From Magnetococcales bacterium (GTDB lineage Bacteria; Pseudomonadota; Magnetococcia; Magnetococcales; Magnetaquicoccaceae), in NCBI GenBank assembly GCA_015229095.1, contig JADGCE010000002.1, positions 1 to 27,567 on the forward strand: a stretch of 27,567 bases of DNA, in the 5' to 3' direction. This document shows, piece after piece, positions 23,801 to 27,567 of the stretch. The first letter of the stretch is position 1. Every line of letters starts with the position of its first letter. The translations under genes and the position numbers were made by a program. Below the pieces are notes generated by a model. It was not told where the DNA came from. It made no database searches and was given only the letters and a program-made list of their open reading frames with translations.

Positions 23801-26800
23801 AACACCCAGCTGGGGGGTCTCTCCTCGGCACAGGTGGCTGGCCTGACGACAACCGTGTTGGGCGGTCTGACCTCGACACAGGTCGTCGCCCTCTCCACGA
23901 CCCAGGTGACGGGCCTGCTCAGCACGCAGATTCTCTCCCTGACCACCACACAGATGATCGGCCTCAGCAGCACACTGATCGCCGCCCTGAGTACGGCACA
24001 GGTGAAGGGGTTGAGCAGCACGCAGGTCAATGCCCTGAACACCACGCAGGTCAGCAGCGTCACGACAACGCTGATCACGGCATTCAGCACGGCACAGCTG
24101 CAGGGGCTGACCACCACCCAGATGCCGGCCCTCTCAACGACGCAGATTGTCGCGATGACCACCACACAGGTGGCTTCCCTCTCCTCCACTCTGGTGGCTG
24201 CACTGACCTCCACGCATATGGGCGGTTTGACCAGTGCCCAGTTCCGGGTGTTGACCACCGAGCAGATGATCGGGTTGACCACCACCCAGTTGGCCAACCT
24301 GAACACCACCCAGATGCAGGGATTGACCACGACGCAGCTCATCGCGTTAACCACCACGCAAGTAAGTGGGTTGGAGTCCACGGATCTCAATGTGTTGGCC
24401 ACCGAGCAGATGAAGGGGCTCTCGTCGACCCAGGTGAACGTCCTCACCACGACACAGCTCGGCAGCTTTGCCACCTCGCAAATCCGGGTGTTGAGTGCCG
24501 CACAGGTGGAGGGGTTCACCACCACGCAGGTCGCCTGGCTGAACACCACCCAGATGGGTGGTCTGGTCACGACACAGATTGCCGCCTTCACCGTTACCCA
24601 GCTGGCTGGCTTTGAATCCACCGACATCGCTGTTCTCTCCACCCTGCAAGCCAGAGGATTTACCAGCCTGCAGCTGGCCGCCCTGACCACCACACAAATG
24701 GGCGCCCTCAGCAGCACCAATATCGGCGCCCTGTTGACAACGCAAATCAAGGGGGTGACCACCACGCAGATTGCGGCACTCAGCACCACCCAGGTCAGCG
24801 GCCTGGGCAGTGCGCAAATCCAGGGCCTCTCCACCGAGCAGGTGACAGGGTTGGAGGTCACGGATATCGGCGTCCTCAGCACGGCGCAGGTGGTGGGCCT
24901 GACCAGCGCGCAGTTGGCTGTGTTCAGCACGACCCAGATAACCGGCTTGACATCCACTCATATCGGTGCGCTGAAAGAGACACAGGTCAAAGGGCTGACA
25001 TCGACGCAAGTTGCCGTTTTGACCACGACCCAGGCGGGCAGTTTGACCAGTGCGCAGATCAAGGCACTGTCAACAGAACAGGTCGTCGGGCTGACATCGA
25101 CACAGATTGCCATCCTCTCCACCACGCAAATGGGAGGGATGACCTCCACCCTGCTCGCCGCTCTGAATACCGCTCAGGTGGGCGCCTTGAATTCCGCCGG
25201 TATTGGCGCACTCACGACGGCACAGGTCAAGGCTCTGACCAGCTCGCAAATCCTGACCTTCACCACCACCCAGATAGCCGGTCTGGGTTCGGCCAGTCTG
25301 AAGGTGCTGAGCCCGGCACAGATCGCCGGGATGACCACAACTCAGATCGCCTTCTTGACCACGACGCAGGTATCGGGCTTCACCAGCTCGCAGATCAAGG
25401 CTTTGAGTACCGACCAGATGCTGGGCTTGACCGTGACCGGAATCACCGCCCTGAACACCTTGCAGATAAAAGGGTTGAGCAGTGCCCAGTTGGCTGCCTT
25501 GACCACCACGCAGATCGTGGGTCTGCAATCCGACACCCTGAGCAAATTGAGCACCTCTCAGATCCGGGGATTGGAGAGCGCGCAGGTTGCTGCCCTGACC
25601 ACGACACAAGTCGGTGGTCTGGTCAGCGAACAAATCAAGAGGTTGTCCACAGAGCAGATCGCGGGTTTGACCGTGACCCAGGTGCTGTCGATCTCCTCTT
25701 CCCAGTTGAAAGGATTTTCTGCCTCCCAGATCGCTGCACTCTCCACGCTGCAGGTAGGCGCCTTGAGCTCCACCAATATCGCAGCATTGACGACAGCGCA
25801 GATTAAAAACATGGGCAGTACGCAGATCGATGCCTTCACCACGACACAGGTCAGCAGTCTGGCCAGCAAGTTTATCCGCACCCTCTCGACAGCCCAGATT
25901 CTGGGTTTGAGCGTGACGCACATTGCCACCTTGTCCACTGCTCAGGTAGCGGGTTTGACGGTCGCCCAGATTGCTGCCCTGAGCGATGCGCAAGTGGGCA
26001 GCTTGAATTCCACCCTCCTCGGCGCCCTCTCTTCCGCACAGATGAAGGGGCTTACCTCTGCACAGGTAACACTGCTGACCACCACACAAGTCGTGGCCTT
26101 GTCCTCGGCCGTCATCAACAAGCTGAGCATCGTTCAGGTCAGAGGGTTCTCGTCGGGGCAAATGGCCTCGTTGACCACCACACAGGTGGCCTCCCTCTCC
26201 AGCCAGCAGATCAAGGCACTCACCCTTGAACAGGTGGCCGGTTTGGAATCCACCGATGTCGGCGCCTTGACCACCGCCCAGATCAAGAGCCTCACCGCCT
26301 CGCAGGTTGCCGCCATGACCACGCTTCAAGTGGGCGGTTTGGAGTCCACGGATATCGGTGTCTTGTTGGCGATGCAAATCAGAAGCCTGACCAACGAACA
26401 GGTGGCTGTCCTGACAACCACCCAGGTGGCGGCAATCACCAGCAGCCAAATCCGCTCCTTTTCCAATGCGCAGATCGGAGGGTTTTCGACGACACAAATG
26501 GCCTTCCTCTCTTCGACCCAGTTGCAGGGGTTTGTCAATGCGCAGCTCAATGCGTTGTCTGCGGAACAGCTGGGCAGCCTGGGCACCACCGGTATCAGCG
26601 TTCTCTCCACGCAGCAGGTGAAGGGGTTGAGCAACACGCTGATCGAAGCGATGACGACGACGCAGATCGTCGCCCTGACTTCGACCCAGATCAAGGTATT
26701 GACCGCAAAACAGATCAAGGGTTTCTCTACGGCGCAGATTGCCCAGTTGACCACCAGCCAGGTAACCGGACTGACCAGCGAGCAGTTGGCCGCGCTCACC

Positions 26801-27567
26801 GCAGAGCAGGTGGTGGGTTTTGAATCAACGGATTTTGCCGTCCTCTCCGCCGTGCAAATCAAGGGATTGACCACGGCACAGATCGCTGTCTTGACCACCT
26901 CCATGTTGGGCAGCCTGGGCACTACGCAGATCAGTGCCCTGACCACCCAACAGGTTCGGGCACTCTCCACGGAGCAGATTGTCGGTCTGAGCAGCGGGCA
27001 GATGGTCAGCTTGACCAAGGCACAGATCAGCGCGTTGACCGCCAGTCAGGTTGCAGGGTTGGAATCCACCGATATTGCCGTATTGACCACGATCCAGGTG
27101 AAAGCCCTGACCCGTGCTCAGCTTACCGCATTGACGGATGCCAACGTGGTTGGTTTGGGATCCTCCTCCATCAGCGAGCTCTCTTCTTCGCAGATCCGGG
27201 GGCTCACACCAGAACTGGTAGCCATCCTGACGACTGCACAGACCGCAGGTCTGACGACTGCCCACATCCGCTCCCTGACACTGTCACAAGAGGCCGCTTT
27301 GACATCGGCGCAGATTGCTGCCTTGACATCGGCGCAAGTGACTGGCTTTTCCGCATCACAAATCAAAGCCCTGGAGGACAACCAGGTGTTGGCATTGAGC
27401 AGTAATATTGCCAATCTGACCGCTTCACAGGTGAAGGGATTTGAAACCGGGGACTTTTCCGTGCTGAGCTCCAGCATTGCCTCGTTTACCACCAGCCAGC
27501 TCAGTGGACTCTCTACGACACAAAAAGAGGCCTACAGAGCGGCAGGAGGGACGCTGTTGTCGACCAC
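17870..27567 (+). CDS. Giant octapeptide-repeat protein, 5' part (3' end outside window)
   Basis: One frame stays open from ATG 17870 to the right edge, 3,232 full codons with no stop. I checked the phase at about 18000, 20588, 22304, 24000, 27000 and 27479. The N-terminus MATTDLVTTGGLDTLTS has no signal peptide, and octads begin within ~15 residues. The whole protein is an 8-residue repeat. Up to about 23746 octads alternate in 16-residue pairs such as LAGTQLDGLLSTALAA. Beyond that they are single, more diverse units of the form L-(T/S)-(S/T)-x-Q-(I/V/L)-x-x. Cys, His and aromatics are almost absent. The regular Leu and Ser/Thr-x-x-Gln spacing suggests a solenoid, either β or short capped helices, and I cannot say which. 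Type I secretion or a surface role is inferred from size, missing N-terminal signal and the nearby HlyD-type gene. No known function. Antisense and shifted open frames across it are repeat artefacts. Confidence 0.93.
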   Translation, partial: MATTDLVTTGGLDTLTSTELISLTDANLNSVTSVGLASLMSSQLDGLYSERLTGWAGTQLDGLLSTLLSTLANTQLDGLTSVGLSTLANTQLDSLVSTALATLAGTQMDGLLSTALAALTSTQLDGLGSNTLSSLTGTQLDSLLSTALSVLAGTQLDGLFSSSLSTLASTQLDVLLSTTLAALAGTQLDGLFSSALSTLANTQLDGLLSTTLVSLASTQLDGLLSTALAALASTQLDGLVSTQLSTLAGTQLDSLLSTTLAILAGTQLDGLSSTQLSTLAGTQLDSLLSTTLSALANTQLDGLLSTALATLAGTQLDSLLSTTLAALAGTQLDGLISTALATLAGTQLDSLTSTTLAALASTQLDGLVSAALATLAGTQLDSLLSTTLAALASTQLDGLFSTTLSTLADTQLNGLVSTALAALANTQLDGLNSTQLSALASTQLDSLISTALAALANTQLDGLSSVFLSALANTQLDGLVSTALTTLASTQLDGLLSTALAALTSTQLDGLYSIQLSTLAGTQLDSLISTALATLANTQLDGLGSNQLSTLAGTQLDSLLSTALSTLADTQLDGLISTALATLAGTQLDSLLSTTLAALAGTQLDGLISTALATLAGTQLDSLTSTTLAALANTQLDGLVSAALATLAGTQLDTLLSTALAALASTQLDGLVSNTLFTLADTQLNGLVSTALAALANTQLDGLGSALLTTLANTQLDSLVSTALAALANTQLDGLSSVHLSALASTQLDALLSTTLTALASTQLDGLLSTALATLTSTQLDGLGSNQLGTLASTQLDSLISTALAALANTQLDGLSSIQLGTLAGTQLDGLVSTALAALSSTQLDGLLSTTLATLAGTQLDSLLSTTVAALADTQLDGLASANLSTLASTQLDALLSTTLAALANTQLDGLFSTALLSLAGTQLDTLYSTALSALAGTQLDGLGSAALFALADTQLNGLVSTALAALASTQLDGLSSAVLSTLASTQLDSLISTALSALANTQLDGMASIHLAALASTQLDNLISTALATLADTQLDGLLSGTLAALASTQLDGLKSTQLTTLAGTQLDSLVSTALAALANTQLDGLNSTLLSALAGTQLDGLISTALATLSTTQLDGLTSTALATLAGTQLDGITSTTLATLVDTQLNGLFSAALATLAGTQLDSLTSTTLATLANTQLDGLLSTALATLANTQLDGFVSAALASLASTQLDGLLSTHLVALAGTQLDGMISTTLATLASTQLDGLISTALFSLAGTQLDSMLSTTLAALANTQLDGMGSMALATLAATQLDGLVSTALAALARTQLDGLFSTALATLASTQLDALVSTSLASLAHSQLDGLTSVALFSLAGTQLDGLASGTLALLANTQLDGLVSSALTSLAGTQLDSLLSGVMAALASTQLDGLFSTSLISLVGTQLDSLLSTALATLASTQLDGMSSAQLATLAGTQLDSLVSTALAALANTQLDGMGSAQLATLANTQLDTLLSTTLASLAATQLDGLTSVQLVALASTQLDGMGSAQFKTLSSTQLDNLLSTQLVTLAGTQLDGMSSSQLATLAATQLDSLTSTQLVTLSNTQLDGITSTVLTSLAATQLDALTSASLASLASTQLASLLTSIQLGALAGTQLDAIKSTTLASLVGTQLDGLSSTQLITLAGTQLDGLQSVGLSTLAGTQLDGLISTPLSTLANTQLDGMTSALLASLAGTQLDGMTSSQLKGLVDTQLDSLISTRLLTLADTQLDGMTSMNLVGLAGTQLDALLSANLGTLANTQLDGMTSVQLLSLANTQLDGMGSIQLKGLSGTQLDGLTSVQLLSLASTQLDGLTSVQLLSLASTQLDSLTSKNLLLLAGSQLDGLASAQWALLANTQLDGLTSVQLATLAGSQLDGLILAQWTSLAGTQLDGLMATQIKTLANTQLDALTSIHLVTLAGTQLSGITSAQLTELANTQLDGLSSGQLSTLTTTQLGGLSTTQIGALANTQLGGLSSAQVAGLTTTVLGGLTSTQVVALSTTQVTGLLSTQILSLTTTQMIGLSSTLIAALSTAQVKGLSSTQVNALNTTQVSSVTTTLITAFSTAQLQGLTTTQMPALSTTQIVAMTTTQVASLSSTLVAALTSTHMGGLTSAQFRVLTTEQMIGLTTTQLANLNTTQMQGLTTTQLIALTTTQVSGLESTDLNVLATEQMKGLSSTQVNVLTTTQLGSFATSQIRVLSAAQVEGFTTTQVAWLNTTQMGGLVTTQIAAFTVTQLAGFESTDIAVLSTLQARGFTSLQLAALTTTQMGALSSTNIGALLTTQIKGVTTTQIAALSTTQVSGLGSAQIQGLSTEQVTGLEVTDIGVLSTAQVVGLTSAQLAVFSTTQITGLTSTHIGALKETQVKGLTSTQVAVLTTTQAGSLTSAQIKALSTEQVVGLTSTQIAILSTTQMGGMTSTLLAALNTAQVGALNSAGIGALTTAQVKALTSSQILTFTTTQIAGLGSASLKVLSPAQIAGMTTTQIAFLTTTQVSGFTSSQIKALSTDQMLGLTVTGITALNTLQIKGLSSAQLAALTTTQIVGLQSDTLSKLSTSQIRGLESAQVAALTTTQVGGLVSEQIKRLSTEQIAGLTVTQVLSISSSQLKGFSASQIAALSTLQVGALSSTNIAALTTAQIKNMGSTQIDAFTTTQVSSLASKFIRTLSTAQILGLSVTHIATLSTAQVAGLTVAQIAALSDAQVGSLNSTLLGALSSAQMKGLTSAQVTLLTTTQVVALSSAVINKLSIVQVRGFSSGQMASLTTTQVASLSSQQIKALTLEQVAGLESTDVGALTTAQIKSLTASQVAAMTTLQVGGLESTDIGVLLAMQIRSLTNEQVAVLTTTQVAAITSSQIRSFSNAQIGGFSTTQMAFLSSTQLQGFVNAQLNALSAEQLGSLGTTGISVLSTQQVKGLSNTLIEAMTTTQIVALTSTQIKVLTAKQIKGFSTAQIAQLTTSQVTGLTSEQLAALTAEQVVGFESTDFAVLSAVQIKGLTTAQIAVLTTSMLGSLGTTQISALTTQQVRALSTEQIVGLSSGQMVSLTKAQISALTASQVAGLESTDIAVLTTIQVKALTRAQLTALTDANVVGLGSSSISELSSSQIRGLTPELVAILTTAQTAGLTTAHIRSLTLSQEAALTSAQIAALTSAQVTGFSASQIKALEDNQVLALSSNIANLTASQVKGFETGDFSVLSSSIASFTTSQLSGLSTTQKEAYRAAGGTLLST
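18032..23746 (+). repeat. 48-bp tandem array (16-residue unit, about 119 copies)
   Basis: Units begin at a Leu codon (Trp in the first) at 18032 and keep exact 48-bp phase at least to 22304 (89 units). A single extra codon near 22690-22730 (LLTSIQLGA) shifts the phase by 3, after which it holds to about 23746. The core acccagttggatgg is nearly invariant, and the second half (xSTALAx) varies more. From about 22160 the second half drifts towards xSxQLxx. Each unit is two octads, so the array is a homogenised dimer form of the 24-bp repeat. Confidence 0.92.
18272..21535 (+). repeat. 816-bp super-repeat (17 x 48 bp), about four copies
   Basis: Distinctive units recur exactly 816 bp apart. LADTQLNGLVSTALAA starts at 19088, 19904 and 20720. 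The block tttgat(c/t)tccaccgccctcg recurs at 18871 and 19687. The SNTL variant recurs at 18253 and 19885 (2 x 816). Side-by-side reading shows matching QLST/QLGT/QLTT-type units at the seventh and ninth positions. A further LVDTQLNG unit at 21296 is 576 bp (12 units) after the last, so the register breaks there. Copy edges are arbitrary because the pattern is cyclic. Confidence 0.75.
23747..27567 (+). repeat. Diverged 24-bp array (8-residue unit, about 159 copies), runs off the edge
   Basis: Octads of the form LTTTQIAA or LSSAQVKG follow one another without the 16-residue pairing. Codons are much less uniform than in the 48-bp array. Octads lacking Gln at position 5 (LESTDIGV, LSSTNIGA, LNSAGIGA, LGSASLKV) recur at 240-bp intervals, for example 24371, 24611, 24851; 24707, 24947, 25187, 25427; 25283, 25523, 25763, 26003, 26243; and 26339, 26579, 26819, 27059. 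Two 7-residue units (LSSNIAN at 27395, LSSSIAS at 27464) appear near the edge. Confidence 0.88.

Noticed and set aside
17936..27492. Long open frames on the minus strand across the repeat array (for example 22776-20587, 729 codons; 26497-25070, 475 codons)
   Set aside because: They mirror the 24/48-bp repeat, since a repeat lacking stops in one register lacks them in every copy. The plus frame 17870-27567 is continuous, has a start with a good ribosome site, and explains all the DNA.
17870..27567. CRISPR array as an explanation of the regular repeats
   Set aside because: Units are contiguous with no unique spacers, are multiples of 3, and keep one coding frame.

Overview
The window looks like the chromosome of a GC-rich Gram-negative bacterium, most likely a proteobacterium. 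It carries a standard ribosomal/tRNA-modification gene cluster, accBC, a chemoreceptor-like protein, a HlyD-type secretion adaptor and very large repetitive proteins. The exact lineage cannot be fixed from sequence reading alone. A magnetotactic or other free-living aquatic proteobacterium is only a guess from general resemblance.

Layout. (1) 3-2024, plus strand: the 3' part of a large Ig-like repeat protein with an Ala/Pro-rich linker. (2) 6183-2037, minus strand: a three-gene cluster. It encodes a small exported protein, a 725-residue fusion of a periplasmic amino-acid-binding-type domain to a pentameric ligand-gated ion channel (pLGIC), and a degenerate methyl-accepting-chemotaxis-like protein. 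(3) 6443-16054, plus strand: a compact run rpsP-rimM-trmD-rplS-rnhB-orf151-aroQ-accB-accC-hpt-capD-like-M50/HlyD. Gaps are short or overlapping, and a good sigma70-like promoter lies upstream of rpsP. trmD appears to start at ATT. (4) 17308-16007, minus strand: a polytopic membrane protein, possibly NnrS or heme-copper-oxidase-like, that overlaps the M50/HlyD gene tail-to-tail. (5) 17870 to the right edge, plus strand: one uninterrupted reading frame of more than 3,230 codons. It is built almost entirely of 8-residue units and runs out of the window.

The giant gene has nested periodicities. Octads (24 bp) are paired into near-uniform 16-residue units (48 bp, about 119 copies). Seventeen of those form an 816-bp super-repeat seen about four times. 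After about 23747 the gene switches to more diverged single octads. In that part, octads lacking the usual Gln recur at 240-bp (ten-octad) spacing. No N-terminal signal peptide is visible. A cell-surface or type I-secreted protein is a reasonable but unproven guess. The PqqD-like/M50 peptidase/HlyD fusion 1.8 kb upstream is a possible partner in export or processing.

The two most notable items are the solute-binding-protein/pLGIC fusion, with an anion-channel-like pore helix and a chemoreceptor-like partner, and the giant octad-repeat protein with its layered repeat structure.
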